Shown piece after piece: positions 9,180 to 18,045 of a stretch of DNA of 64,000 nt. The translations under genes were made by a program, and so were the position numbers. Within the stretch, counting starts at the first letter, position 1, and each line of letters starts with the position of its first letter. The notes beneath the pieces were generated by a model. The model saw nothing but the letters and a program-made list of their open reading frames with translations, ran no database searches and was not told where the DNA came from. Source of the DNA: Limnobacter litoralis (GTDB lineage: Bacteria > Pseudomonadota > Gammaproteobacteria > Burkholderiales > Burkholderiaceae_B); contig NZ_BSOJ01000030.1 in the NCBI RefSeq assembly GCF_030160455.1, forward strand, positions 1 through 64,000, in the 5' to 3' direction.

Positions 9180-10985
9180 TCACCAATTAAACTCGTTATG
9201 CACACGTGCTTTTTCAAATAAATACTGCAGACAATCGAGCTTCTCGTTTATTTCTTCAACCGCATGTGGCTGCAAAGTTGCTCGCGAAATCAAGCGATGT
9301 AGCTCCCCTTTGGTAAGCAGCAAGCTACCCCCAATTTTTCTTGCCAATCTTCGGAAAAAAGACTCTGCAAAGGTACTAAGCTTTTTGCGCTCAGTAGTTG
9401 CCTCCCAGATCAAAGCTGCTGCTTCCGGCGACGACGAAATCCATGTATTGAAATTCGATTGGCTGCCACCAAATATCTCGTCACGCAAAGCCTCTGCCAT
9501 CGCTTCATCAATCGCGAACCTCGCTTCATGAGCAAATAAATCGTCGAGCGGATACTTCTCATATGCATAGGAACGCAGCAGTTCGGGAGTAATGAAATAA
9601 TTCTCCGCTTCATATCTACGCCAATATCGAATTCGAAGCGAACCTAAGTCTCGGTCAACTCGATTTTGACCATCATTATCTAGAATTGCCAAGCCTTCTA
9701 AATTGGGAAGAAGATTTCGCAATCCGGTGAAATGGTCGGCGGGAGTCAGACCAAACCCCCCCTCTACACGCTCTAGTTCAGCTTCAAAATCCTGTCTTGG
9801 ATAATTGTTTTGAACATAGAAACTGTTGATTCGCTCATCCCATATGTTGGCTACTGGATGTTGCAGCAATTCGGCCAAGCCACGCAGCATGTCAACATCT
9901 GTTCCCCCTTCCACGTACAAAACGTAGCCTCGTTCCCTAGCCTTTATATAATGATCGGCGCCAAAGTGTTTTAGACTATTTCTAATTGCTTGTTTCTTCG
10001 CCAGATCATCTGATCGCCCCTCAAGCAACAAAGTAAGATTGGTATCGAGGGCTTCGTCTAGTATCACTTCGGAATGAGTGACCATGACCACCTGAGAGCC
10101 ATTCTCACTGGCTATGTCACGAAGTAAGACATAGACTTGTTTCTGTCTCAAAATCTCCAGATGCGCATCGGGTTCATCAACGAGCAATACGCTTCCCTTG
10201 TGAGAATACAGATATGCAAAAACTAACAACATTTGCAGCATTCCACGCCCAGCAGAAGAAATATCAAGCGCCTCTTTCACACCGGGCTGTTTAAAACTCA
10301 ATGTGATGCTGCCGCGGCTCGTCTCTTCAGGTGAGCCCAAACTTACACTAAATAGTCTTTGCATCAACTTAACTACACGTTTCCAATCGTCTAAGGACGA
10401 TTTGAGCACGTTCAAACACAAATTACGTAATACGTCTGCCGTACGACCCTGACCAAGAAGCACATCTACGCGTCCTGGCTGTAGAATTGGTTCCTCCGTA
10501 TCCAATCCAGACATGGGATACAGCAACTCTACTTTTATACCGGCTGCAAATTCTATTAGTTCCAAATCTCCCATAAGGGACTCATCGGGAGTACAGTACA
10601 CAAGTTCATCACCTTGGCTTCGGAAACGCATCGACACCGGGCGAATGCGACCTTTATGCTCTACAGCGACCGTAAGAATCATGGGGATGTCTTTATTACC
10701 CTTCCTTACGTTGGTGTTGTGCCAATAGAAACGCGTTCGAGTAACCGGTACAGCGACTATATTAAGACGGTTCATTGAAGTGGCGGTTCGATCTTTAGCT
10801 GAAGAATCCTTTCGCACATCGAACCAAGTTCGAACTGCTTGTGACCATAGGGCTAACGCTTGAATCGCGCTAGTCTTACCGCAATTATTGGGGCCAATTA
10901 GCACAGCAGGATGATCTAACTCAATACGCTGCATATCTCCGAAGCGTTTGAAATTCTCAATTTCTATGTAATGCAATAAACGCAT
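9180..10985 (-). CDS. OLD-family-like AAA ATPase with C-terminal TOPRIM domain
   Basis: 601 residues. The N-terminal ABC/SMC-type ATPase has the Walker A GPNNCGKTS (K37), a signature-like SAGRGMLQM near 243, the Walker B LLVDEPDAHLE near 268 and a VMVTHSEV switch. After it comes a TOPRIM nuclease-like domain: VLYVEGGTDVDML near 355, then LAILDNDGQNR near 434, and a later RRYEAENYF. This architecture is that of overcoming-lysogenization-defect (OLD) nucleases, often in phage defence. It lies alone between trpE and trpG, in the same direction, with A+T-rich sequence and codon use unlike its neighbours, which points to horizontal insertion. No UvrD-like partner (as in Gabija) is adjacent, so it resembles single-gene class 1. 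Actual activity is inferred. Confidence 0.85.
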   Translation of the reverse strand: MRLLHYIEIENFKRFGDMQRIELDHPAVLIGPNNCGKTSAIQALALWSQAVRTWFDVRKDSSAKDRTATSMNRLNIVAVPVTRTRFYWHNTNVRKGNKDIPMILTVAVEHKGRIRPVSMRFRSQGDELVYCTPDESLMGDLELIEFAAGIKVELLYPMSGLDTEEPILQPGRVDVLLGQGRTADVLRNLCLNVLKSSLDDWKRVVKLMQRLFSVSLGSPEETSRGSITLSFKQPGVKEALDISSAGRGMLQMLLVFAYLYSHKGSVLLVDEPDAHLEILRQKQVYVLLRDIASENGSQVVMVTHSEVILDEALDTNLTLLLEGRSDDLAKKQAIRNSLKHFGADHYIKARERGYVLYVEGGTDVDMLRGLAELLQHPVANIWDERINSFYVQNNYPRQDFEAELERVEGGFGLTPADHFTGLRNLLPNLEGLAILDNDGQNRVDRDLGSLRIRYWRRYEAENYFITPELLRSYAYEKYPLDDLFAHEARFAIDEAMAEALRDEIFGGSQSNFNTWISSSPEAAALIWEATTERKKLSTFAESFFRRLARKIGGSLLLTKGELHRLISRATLQPHAVEEINEKLDCLQYLFEKARVHNEFNW

Positions 10986-11004
10986 AAATAAACTGAGCCT
11001 CCAA

Positions 11005-12513
11005 CTAAATCAGTTCACCATCAAGGCCAGACTGGACCAGCTCTGCAGCGCGCATGACTGCGCGGGCCTTGTTTTCGGTTTCAAGCCATTCACTTTCAGG
11101 CACTGAATCGGCCACAACCCCTGCCCCAGCCTGCACATACAGCATGCCGTCTTTCACCACGCCGGAGCGGATGGCAATGGCCACGTCCATGGTGCCGGTG
11201 AAGCTGAGGTAGCCGCAGGCCCCACCGTAAACACCGCGTTTGGTGGGCTCCAGCTCGTCGATGATTTCCATGGCCCGCACCTTGGGTGCCCCAGACAACG
11301 TGCCTGCCGGGAAGGTGGCGCGAAGTACATCCATGGCGCCCAGGCCCGGCTTCAAATCGCCTTGCACGTTGCTCACGATGTGCATGACGTGCGAATACCG
11401 CTCGATGATCATTTTTTCAGTGACCTTGACTGATCCGGTTTGTGCAATGCGGCCGATGTCGTTGCGAGCAAGGTCGATCAACATGACATGTTCGGCAATT
11501 TCTTTGGGGTCAGCCAGCAGCTCATCGGCCAAAGCAGAGTCTTCTTGCGGGGTTTTGCCGCGAGGGCGCGTACCGGCGATGGGACGCAAGGTGACCAGCG
11601 GCGCGTCGCTGTCGGCCTGCACATCCTGGCGAACCAGGATTTCAGGTGAAGAGCCCACCACCTGGAAATTGCCGAAATTGTAGAAAAACAGGTAGGGAGA
11701 TGGGTTCAGCGAACGCAGTGCGCGGTACAGGGTCAGCGCGTCTTCGGGGAAGGGTTTGCTGAGACGTTGCCCGAGCACCACTTGCATGACGTCGCCAGCG
11801 GCAATGTACTCTTTGGCCTGATTGACCACATCGACGAAAGCGTCTTTGGTGATGGAACGCTCTATGCCAGTGACCCGGGTAGGCACCGACAAGGGAATAT
11901 TGACCGACTCGCGCAGTTTGTACATCAGGCTTTTGAGGACTTGACGCCCTTTGGAGTACGCACCTGCTTCGGCAGGGTCCACAAACACGATCAGCTGAAT
12001 GGTGCCCTTGATGTTGTCCACCACCGCCAGGCGCTCGGTCAGCATCAGCAAAATGTCGGGAATGCCGAGATCGTCGGCCTTTCGAGTGGCCTCCAGTCGG
12101 TTTTCGATGTAGCGAACCGTGTCGTACCCAAAGTAACCGGCCAGACCGCCGAAAAACCGCGGAACGCCCGGAAGATCTGGCACCTTGAACCGGGCGTGGT
12201 ACTGCTCAATGAAGTTCAGCGGATTGCCTTCAAACTGTTCGAGCACTTGCGGTTGACCCTGCTCATCGGTTTTCAGCACGCGTAAGGTGTTTTCAAACAC
12301 CTCAACAGTGGTGTCCGAAGGCAGGCCGATGAATGAGTAACGGCCTGAACGCTCGCCACCAATAACGGATTCGAGCAGGAAGGTGTTGCGGGTGTTGGCG
12401 AGCTTGAAATACACCGACAGGGGCGTGTCAAGATCTGCATAGCAGTTGGCGATCAGCGGGATGCGGTTGTAACCCTGACTGACATAGCTGTTGAATTCGT
12501 TTTCGGTCATCAT
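11005..12513 (-). CDS. trpE: Anthranilate synthase component I
   Basis: 502 residues. It converts chorismate and ammonia to anthranilate together with TrpG. Chorismate-binding-domain motifs are visible: PSPYLFFYNFG, GSSPEILVR, RPIAGTRPRGKT, EHVMLIDLARNDIGR, and TFPAGTLSGAPKVRAMEIIDELEP. The N-terminal LLESVIGGERSGRYSFIG segment corresponds to the tryptophan feedback region. The ATG at 12513 overlaps the gph stop (ATGA), so trpE is translationally coupled to gph; a second ATG follows at 12510. The gene is intact despite the insertion immediately downstream. Confidence 0.97.
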   Translation of the reverse strand: MMTENEFNSYVSQGYNRIPLIANCYADLDTPLSVYFKLANTRNTFLLESVIGGERSGRYSFIGLPSDTTVEVFENTLRVLKTDEQGQPQVLEQFEGNPLNFIEQYHARFKVPDLPGVPRFFGGLAGYFGYDTVRYIENRLEATRKADDLGIPDILLMLTERLAVVDNIKGTIQLIVFVDPAEAGAYSKGRQVLKSLMYKLRESVNIPLSVPTRVTGIERSITKDAFVDVVNQAKEYIAAGDVMQVVLGQRLSKPFPEDALTLYRALRSLNPSPYLFFYNFGNFQVVGSSPEILVRQDVQADSDAPLVTLRPIAGTRPRGKTPQEDSALADELLADPKEIAEHVMLIDLARNDIGRIAQTGSVKVTEKMIIERYSHVMHIVSNVQGDLKPGLGAMDVLRATFPAGTLSGAPKVRAMEIIDELEPTKRGVYGGACGYLSFTGTMDVAIAIRSGVVKDGMLYVQAGAGVVADSVPESEWLETENKARAVMRAAELVQSGLDGELI

Positions 12514-13193
12514 GCCGTGGTTCCTTGTTCGGTGAGCAGCAGGTTGGCTGCTTCTTCGATGGTTTGCACATACGCGTCACAGGGGGTGCTGTGAATGTCA
12601 TTCCCCTCGTTGTAGCCGTATGGCAAAAGCCAACAGGAAACCCCTGCCGCTTGAGCGGACAGGGCATCGTTGACCGAATCGCCGATCATCAAGGCCTCAT
12701 CAGGATTGACACCCAATTGTTGGCAGGCGAATTCGATGGGCATGGGGTCGGGCTTTTTGCGCGCGCAGGTGTCGCCACCCACCACCACTTCAAAATAGGG
12801 CAAAAGCTCGGTGCGCTTGAGCAAGGGCAAGGTGTACCGCTCGGGCTTGTTGGTCACGACTGCCAGCTTGAAGCCCGCATTTTGCAGCATGTCCAGCCCC
12901 TCTCGAACTCCGTCAAAACAGTGGGCCTTGTAGCCGTTCAGCAGCTCGTAGTGCTGGTTCCACAAAGCCATGGCCTGGCGAAAAAGGTCGGCGTCCACCT
13001 GCCCGTCCATCGCGCCGGAAAGGGCACGACGCACCAGACTTTCTGCGCCTTTGCCCACATAGACGCCCACTTGTTTTTGACTGATTTCGGGTCGACCCAT
13101 TTCGCGCAGCATCGCGTTGACGGCGGCCGCGAGGTCGGGAACGGTCTCCAGCAGAGTGCCGTCCAGATCGAATAAAACCGCTTGAATGGCCAT
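12510..13193 (-). CDS. gph: Phosphoglycolate phosphatase (HAD superfamily)
   Basis: 227-residue HAD phosphatase that removes phosphate from 2-phosphoglycolate. Motif I is FDLDGTLLE (nucleophile D9, acid D11), motif II is AVVTNK near 116, motif III lies around KKPDPMP, and motif IV is MIGDSVNDALSA. It sits between rpe and trpE, a common betaproteobacterial order, and overlaps the trpE start. The C-terminal tail contributes the stop that couples to trpE. Confidence 0.93.
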   Translation of the reverse strand: MAIQAVLFDLDGTLLETVPDLAAAVNAMLREMGRPEISQKQVGVYVGKGAESLVRRALSGAMDGQVDADLFRQAMALWNQHYELLNGYKAHCFDGVREGLDMLQNAGFKLAVVTNKPERYTLPLLKRTELLPYFEVVVGGDTCARKKPDPMPIEFACQQLGVNPDEALMIGDSVNDALSAQAAGVSCWLLPYGYNEGNDIHSTPCDAYVQTIEEAANLLLTEQGTTA

Positions 13194-13205
13194 GTTGCGC
13201 CCGCC

Positions 13206-13892
13206 CTATTCAGGCCGAACGCGGGCCAGCTCGGCTCGCATTTGTTCAACAATCGCCTTGTAATCGGGTTTGCCAAAAATGGCGGAACCGGCCACGAAGG
13301 TGTCTGCACCGGCGCGGGCGATTTCAGCGATGTTGTCGGGTTTGACTCCCCCGTCGATTTCAAGACGAATGGGGCTACCACCTGCCGCAACGTGCGCGTC
13401 AATGCGTGCACGCACTTCCCGACACTTGACCAGCGTTTGCGGGATAAAGCTTTGGCCACCAAAACCGGGGTTAACCGACATGAGCAGAATCAAATCGAGT
13501 TTGTCCATGACGTGATCAAGCCAGGCTGTGGAGGTGGCCGGGTTCAGCACCAGACCGGCTTGACAGCCCTGATCGCGAATGAGACCCAAGGTGCGGTCCA
13601 GATGGTCAGTGCCTTCGGGATGCACGCTGATGAGGTTGGCGCCTGCCTTGGCAAAATCAGGAATGATGCGATCGGCGGGACGAACCATGAGGTGCACGTC
13701 AATGGGTGCGTCGGTGTGGGGGCGCAAGGCCTCGCACACCAAGGGACCGATGGTCAGGTTCGGCACATAGTGATTGTCCATGACGTCGAAATGAACCCAG
13801 TCAGCACCCGCCGCGATGACGTTTTTGACTTCGTCGCCCAGACGGGCAAAGTCGGCGGACAAAATGCTGGGGGCAATGACAAAGGGATTCAT
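13206..13892 (-). CDS. rpe: Ribulose-phosphate 3-epimerase
   Basis: 228-residue TIM barrel that interconverts ribulose 5-phosphate and xylulose 5-phosphate. Motifs present: [29 protein letters not shown] (metal and catalytic residues), [18 protein letters not shown], and LEIDGGV. It is the first gene of the minus-strand run that leads into gph and trp, and it is divergent from apaG. The intervening 13893-14044 should hold both promoters, but no box is clear by eye. Confidence 0.96.
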   Translation of the reverse strand: MNPFVIAPSILSADFARLGDEVKNVIAAGADWVHFDVMDNHYVPNLTIGPLVCEALRPHTDAPIDVHLMVRPADRIIPDFAKAGANLISVHPEGTDHLDRTLGLIRDQGCQAGLVLNPATSTAWLDHVMDKLDLILLMSVNPGFGGQSFIPQTLVKCREVRARIDAHVAAGGSPIRLEIDGGVKPDNIAEIARAGADTFVAGSAIFGKPDYKAIVEQMRAELARVRPE

Positions 13893-14044
13893 GAACAGCC
13901 TTGGTAATCAGTGTGTTGGATCGGAATGGAAAGTTTAAACGATTCTGCCCTCGACTCGTCGAGCCAGTGGAAGATCGGATTTGCCAAGTGCGTGTTTTCC
14001 ACCGAGAATGTAGACAATAACCAACCAGAAGGCTTTTCGGGACA

Positions 14045-14428
14045 ATGAGTACAACGCAGAAATATCGCTTTGAAGTGGAAGTCAGCACCCATTTTCTGGA
14101 GGAACAGAGCGACCCGGAGGGTGGCCCTTTCGTGTTTGCATACACCATCGACATACGCAACATTGGTGAGGGAACGGCCCAGTTACTCAGGCGGCACTGG
14201 GTCATCACCGATGCAATGAACAACGTTCAGGAAGTTCGCGGAGATGGCGTGATAGGCGAACAACCTGTTTTGCGACCCGGGGAGACGTTTCAGTACACCA
14301 GTGGCTGCCCTCTACCGACCTCAGTGGGCACCATGAAAGGCGAATACACCTTTGTGACCGAGGATGGCGACACCTTCGAAGTGGCCATTCCGGAGTTTCT
14401 GCTGTCTGTGCCACATGCTTTGCATTGA
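14045..14428 (+). CDS. apaG: ApaG protein (DUF525)
   Basis: 127 residues, full length. An FN3-like beta-sandwich protein associated with Co2+/Mg2+ efflux phenotypes in enterobacteria. The hallmark segments are present: FAYTIDIRNIGEGTAQLLRRHWVITDA, GEQPVLRPGETFQYTSGCPLPTSVGTMKGEY. It lies between rpe and mltA, a conserved Burkholderiales setting. Biochemical function is not settled in the family. Confidence 0.95.
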   Translation: MSTTQKYRFEVEVSTHFLEEQSDPEGGPFVFAYTIDIRNIGEGTAQLLRRHWVITDAMNNVQEVRGDGVIGEQPVLRPGETFQYTSGCPLPTSVGTMKGEYTFVTEDGDTFEVAIPEFLLSVPHALH

Positions 14429-14450
14429 TTCACTGGGACGGGGCATCGTC

Positions 14451-14588
14451 AGTCGACTTGCTTGCCTCGTCATTCTGCTTTGATTCGGGCTCAATGACCG
14501 GATGATCGATCCGCGCTCGGAGTGTCCAGACCATAATGAACACAATAACGCCCAGCGCCAGCACCATTTCCAGATACAAAACCCACAT
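14451..14588 (-). CDS. Small single-pass membrane protein overlapping the start of mltA on the other strand
   Basis: A 45-codon frame: a short N-terminus, one strong hydrophobic helix (about residues 4-22), then positively charged RAR and an acidic tail. In its favour is a clear GGAG eight bases before the ATG (near 14597-14600 on the complement), and it fills the gap between apaG and mltA exactly. Its ATG (14586-14588) overlaps the mltA ATG (14587-14589) on opposite strands. The gene is too short for usual callers. No function is assigned. Confidence 0.55.
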
Positions 14589-15801
14589 GAATTTTTCTCC
14601 AAAACACGTTGTTCAGGCGATTGGCCTGACTGCCCTGTTGAGTTTAATCGCTTGCTCCAGCACCACGCCACCCCAAACGTCAAAGCCTGCGGAGCCGCCT
14701 GCAAAAAAAGCGGCACCTGTGTGGATGAAGTCCAGTTTTGACCAGTTGCCAGGCTGGGCCACCGGCAACCAGGACTTGGTGTTGAAGGCCTTTGCGGCGC
14801 AGTGCGACAACAACGGCGGTGCGCTTGCCAAAAAAAGTGGCACCCCAAGCGGACTGTTGAAAGCCTGTGGGGCCGTACAGGAACGTTTGGCAAAAGGAGA
14901 CTTGCCGCCGGCGCAATTCTGGCTGGAAGCCAACTTTGACGTGTGGCAATTTCAAAAGGAAGACGGCGGAAAAACCGGCCTGATGACCGGATATTTCGAA
15001 CCGGAGTTGAACGGCTCACGGACAAAGGACGTGCGCCACAATGTGCCACTGTATGGTGTACCCAGTGATTTGATCACCGTGAAACTGGACAGCCTTTACC
15101 CCGAGCTGAAACACATGCGCCTGCGGGGCCGGCTGCAGGGCAATACGCTGGTGCCGTTTTTTGATCGGGCAAGCTGGGACAAGGTCGGCCCCCAACGTGA
15201 AAAGCCGATTGTGTGGGTCAACGACAAGCTGGATGCATTCCTGCTGCAAGTACAGGGCTCGGGTCGCGTGGAACTGCCGGATGGCAAGGTAGTCAGACTG
15301 AGTTACGCAGATCAAAACGGCCAACCCTACAAATCGATCGGCAAAGTGCTGGTGGACCGCGGGGAACTGACCGTCGACAACGCGACAGTGCCTGGCATTC
15401 GAGATTGGGCAAACCGGCACCCCGACCAGCTGGACAGCTTGCTGGCAGAGAACCCCAGTGTGGTTTTCTTCAAGGAAAGCGAAGTTAAAAACCCGGCACT
15501 TGGGCCCACAGGGGCACTCGGGGTGCCTTTGACGGGCGGGCTGAGCCTGGCCATTGATCGCTCAATTGTGCCTTATGGCAGCATGCTTTGGATCGAATCC
15601 AGCAACCCGCAGAGCGGCAAACCCATTACACAGGGTGCACTCGCGCAGGACACGGGCGGCGCGATTCGTGGGCGGGTCAGAGCAGATTATTTTTGGGGCA
15701 CCGGCAAAAAAGCGGGTGAGTTGGCGGGCATCACCCGCCAACCCCTGAAGATGTGGCTGATCTGGCCCAAGGACACGCCCTTGCCTGAATCAGCCAACTA
15801 A
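14587..15801 (+). CDS. mltA: Membrane-bound lytic murein transglycosylase A
   Basis: 404-residue outer-membrane lipoprotein that cleaves peptidoglycan to 1,6-anhydromuropeptides. The start at 14587 is chosen because it gives a short signal peptide with lipobox LIAC (Cys near 24). The body has GLMTGYFEPELNGSRT, the VPFFDRA-type segment, FLLQVQGSGRVELPDG and the 3D-type C-terminus with QGALAQDTGGAIRGRVRADYFWG (catalytic Asp region). No good Shine-Dalgarno sequence is visible before this ATG. It converges with dsbC with a 2-base gap. Confidence 0.94.
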   Translation: MNFSPKHVVQAIGLTALLSLIACSSTTPPQTSKPAEPPAKKAAPVWMKSSFDQLPGWATGNQDLVLKAFAAQCDNNGGALAKKSGTPSGLLKACGAVQERLAKGDLPPAQFWLEANFDVWQFQKEDGGKTGLMTGYFEPELNGSRTKDVRHNVPLYGVPSDLITVKLDSLYPELKHMRLRGRLQGNTLVPFFDRASWDKVGPQREKPIVWVNDKLDAFLLQVQGSGRVELPDGKVVRLSYADQNGQPYKSIGKVLVDRGELTVDNATVPGIRDWANRHPDQLDSLLAENPSVVFFKESEVKNPALGPTGALGVPLTGGLSLAIDRSIVPYGSMLWIESSNPQSGKPITQGALAQDTGGAIRGRVRADYFWGTGKKAGELAGITRQPLKMWLIWPKDTPLPESAN

Positions 15802-15803
15802 TG

Positions 15804-16583
15804 TCAGTTGCGGGCAGCAAGCGACATACGCTTGGTCAGCTCGCCGGCGGTGATGGCACCGCTGGCGCGCGTACCGTCTTCAAAAATGATGGTCGGCGTA
15901 CCGGCCACACCCAAACCGCGCCCCAACTGCACAAGCTGGGAAATCGGTGGATTGCAATCGCCGGCACCACTGGGGGTTTTGCCTTTCAGCATCCAGTCGT
16001 CCCACACCTTGGTTTGGTCGGCTGCGCAAAGCACCTTCTGGGCTTTGTCGATGGAGTCTTGCCCCAGGACTGGATACAGGAAGGTGTAAACAGTGGCGTC
16101 ATCCAGCTTTGAAAGCGCTTCGCGACGAAACCGCTTGCAATAACCACAGTTCGGGTCTTCAAACACTGCAATTTTGCGGGTGCCTTTGCCATACACGCTT
16201 TTGAGCGCCAACTTCAAGGGAAGGTCTTTGTTGAAGGCAATGGCGTTCAGCTTGTCCATCTTCGCCTCGGTGAGGTTGTCCATGGTTTTGCTGTCGATCA
16301 GATCGCCCAGAATAAGATGGCTGCCACTGCCATTGCTGTAGATGATTTTCTTGCCACCTGCGTGAGACACCACCACCTCAAAAAGCCCATCGAAATATTT
16401 CACGTCGGTGATGGACAGCACCTTGACGCCAGAGGTGCCGAGTGCATCTTCAATGGATTGTGTAATTTGCTGGGTTTGCGCTTTGGTGACGGCAATGGCC
16501 GACGGCGCCATCACGAGGGATGTGAACGACAACAAGGCAAGACCGAGGCCGCGTTTGATGAATGTGGTGGATGGTTTGATCAT
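15804..16583 (-). CDS. dsbC: Thiol:disulfide interchange protein DsbC
   Basis: Periplasmic disulfide isomerase. From the ATG at 16583 the protein has 259 residues: a signal peptide ending SAIA, an N-terminal dimerisation domain, and a thioredoxin-like domain with active site CGYC (in FEDPNCGYCKRF) and the cis-Pro loop GTPT. The longer in-frame start at 16616 adds a second hydrophobic N-terminus and is less likely. It follows the UbiH-family gene in the same direction and is probably co-transcribed with it. Confidence 0.92.
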   Translation of the reverse strand: MIKPSTTFIKRGLGLALLSFTSLVMAPSAIAVTKAQTQQITQSIEDALGTSGVKVLSITDVKYFDGLFEVVVSHAGGKKIIYSNGSGSHLILGDLIDSKTMDNLTEAKMDKLNAIAFNKDLPLKLALKSVYGKGTRKIAVFEDPNCGYCKRFRREALSKLDDATVYTFLYPVLGQDSIDKAQKVLCAADQTKVWDDWMLKGKTPSGAGDCNPPISQLVQLGRGLGVAGTPTIIFEDGTRASGAITAGELTKRMSLAARN

Positions 16584-16620
16584 GAATATACCGCTGAGAA
16601 AAACTGTGAAAAACAAGCCA

Positions 16621-17856
16621 CTATCGCATAGCTTGTTGAGAAAGCCAACGCTTGAGCATGGGAATGCGGTTGAGCACCTGCATGCCTTGATTGCGGGCCC
16701 AGTGCACGCCGGGAAGATCGATGCGAAACAGATTGTGCAGCCCGTCGGTCATGAAGTGCACCGGCGTGCAAGCGGCCTTGCGACGGCGTTCCCAGGCTTG
16801 CCAAAGCTGTTCGTCCGCCAAGCCAAGGCGCTGAACAGCGAGAAGACGCTTGCGAGAGGCCAGCAAACCCGCCAGTTCGGCGGCGTCCTCAAGCCCCAGG
16901 TTTAGGCCCTGCCCCGCAAGGGGGTGGACCACATGCGCAGCATCGCCCATCAGAACGACACCGTTGTTGAACCACACTGGGGCAACACCGTGACGCAGGG
17001 GAAAGGCAAACGATTTGCCACAAGGCGACAACTTGCCGTAGTGGTCGTTTAGATCGGCCCCCGGAACTCGAAGCACGGCCTCGGCCAGTGACTCGGCTGA
17101 CAACTGCATGGTGCGCTGTGAAGCAGACAGCGGCATTGACCAGACCATGGACACAAAGGGGCCAGGCAGGGGCAACATCGCCAAAACAGTCTGATCAACA
17201 AACCACTGCCGAGCTACGCCGTGATGGGGCTTTTCAATTTTAAAAGTGCAAACAACGCCCTCGGCGCTGTAGTCTTGCACCTCGTAATCAAGACCAGCCT
17301 GCCTGCGCGTCGCACTCTGAGCACCATCCGCCGCAATCAGCAAAGGCGTGTTGAGGGTTTTTTGACGCGTGACGACAGACCACACGTTGTGGGAACGGGA
17401 CAACCCATCGACCGGCTCGTTGATCCATTCGATGCCTGGTTGGAATCGAATGGCTGCCAGCAGCACTTCGAAAAGACTGCTTTGTTCAACGATCCAGGTG
17501 AGGGAGTCCACCCCAGTATCGTTGGAGTTGAATCTGAGAAAACCCTGGTTTTCACCACGACCGTCGCCCCAAACCTGCATTTCATGAACAGGTTGGACTT
17601 TTTCACTGGGCAGGTTGTCCCACACGCGCAATTTGTCCAACACACGCTGACTGCGATGGGACAAAGCGAAAACACGGGGGTCAAACCGCTGCCCCGGGCT
17701 GGCGGTAAACTGAGGCGGCCTGGCACCGACCACGGCAACACGAAATCCATTGGAGGCCAACACCAAGGCAGCAACAAGGCCCACGACACCGCAACCGATA
17801 ACGGCCGCATCGAGGTCGGGTGAAGAATTGGCGTCTGAAAGTGTCGTTGTGGTCAT
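16621..17856 (-). CDS. UbiH/UbiF/VisC/COQ6-family FAD-dependent hydroxylase
   Basis: 411 residues. The N-terminal FAD-binding GCGVVG motif, the internal RFDPRVFALSHRSQRVL segment and the C-terminal GDAAHVVHPLAGQGLNLGLED motif define the ubiquinone-biosynthesis hydroxylase group of flavin monooxygenases. It probably hydroxylates a polyprenyl-phenol intermediate at the inner membrane. Which ring position is modified (UbiH, UbiF, UbiI or UbiM type) cannot be told here. The C-terminus shows the usual QGMQVLNRIPMLKRWL. It is divergent from tRNA-Phe. Confidence 0.87.
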   Translation of the reverse strand: MTTTTLSDANSSPDLDAAVIGCGVVGLVAALVLASNGFRVAVVGARPPQFTASPGQRFDPRVFALSHRSQRVLDKLRVWDNLPSEKVQPVHEMQVWGDGRGENQGFLRFNSNDTGVDSLTWIVEQSSLFEVLLAAIRFQPGIEWINEPVDGLSRSHNVWSVVTRQKTLNTPLLIAADGAQSATRRQAGLDYEVQDYSAEGVVCTFKIEKPHHGVARQWFVDQTVLAMLPLPGPFVSMVWSMPLSASQRTMQLSAESLAEAVLRVPGADLNDHYGKLSPCGKSFAFPLRHGVAPVWFNNGVVLMGDAAHVVHPLAGQGLNLGLEDAAELAGLLASRKRLLAVQRLGLADEQLWQAWERRRKAACTPVHFMTDGLHNLFRIDLPGVHWARNQGMQVLNRIPMLKRWLSQQAMR

Positions 17857-17914
17857 TCAAATGATCATAAATCAAAGGGTCTGTGAAATCGTACATGCAT
17901 TTTGCACAGATGAT

Positions 17915-17941
17915 TTGCTTTCGGCCTCAGATTCGGATAAA
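17915..17941 (+). promoter_or_regulatory. Candidate promoter of tRNA-Phe
   Basis: TTGCTT (17915-17920) and GATAAA (17936-17941) are separated by 15 bases, followed after 15 bases by the tRNA 5' end. The spacing is short for sigma-70, so this is tentative. Confidence 0.35.
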
Positions 17942-17956
17942 CTTGCGCGCTTCAGT

Positions 17957-18032
17957 GGCCAAGTAGCTCAGTCGGTAGAGCAGAGGATTGAAAATCCTTG
18001 TGTCGGTGGTTCGATTCCGCCCTTGGCCACCA
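17957..18032 (+). tRNA. tRNA-Phe (GAA)
   Basis: 76-base cloverleaf. The acceptor stem GGCCAAG/CTTGGCC is perfect. The D arm GCTC...GAGC, the anticodon stem GAGGA/TCCTT with loop TTGAAAA (anticodon GAA), a TTCGATT T-loop between GGTGG and CCGCC, and an encoded CCA end are all present. An IS481-family element begins just downstream. Confidence 0.97.
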
Positions 18033-18045
18033 TCCCTTCCCGGTA

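Noticed and set aside
9180-10985. Gabija (GajA) assignment
   Set aside because: GajA is paired with a UvrD-like GajB; no such gene is adjacent, so a single-gene OLD-like protein is the safer call.
12513-12600. Trp leader/attenuator before trpE
   Set aside because: trpE overlaps gph directly, so there is no room for a leader peptide and attenuator there.
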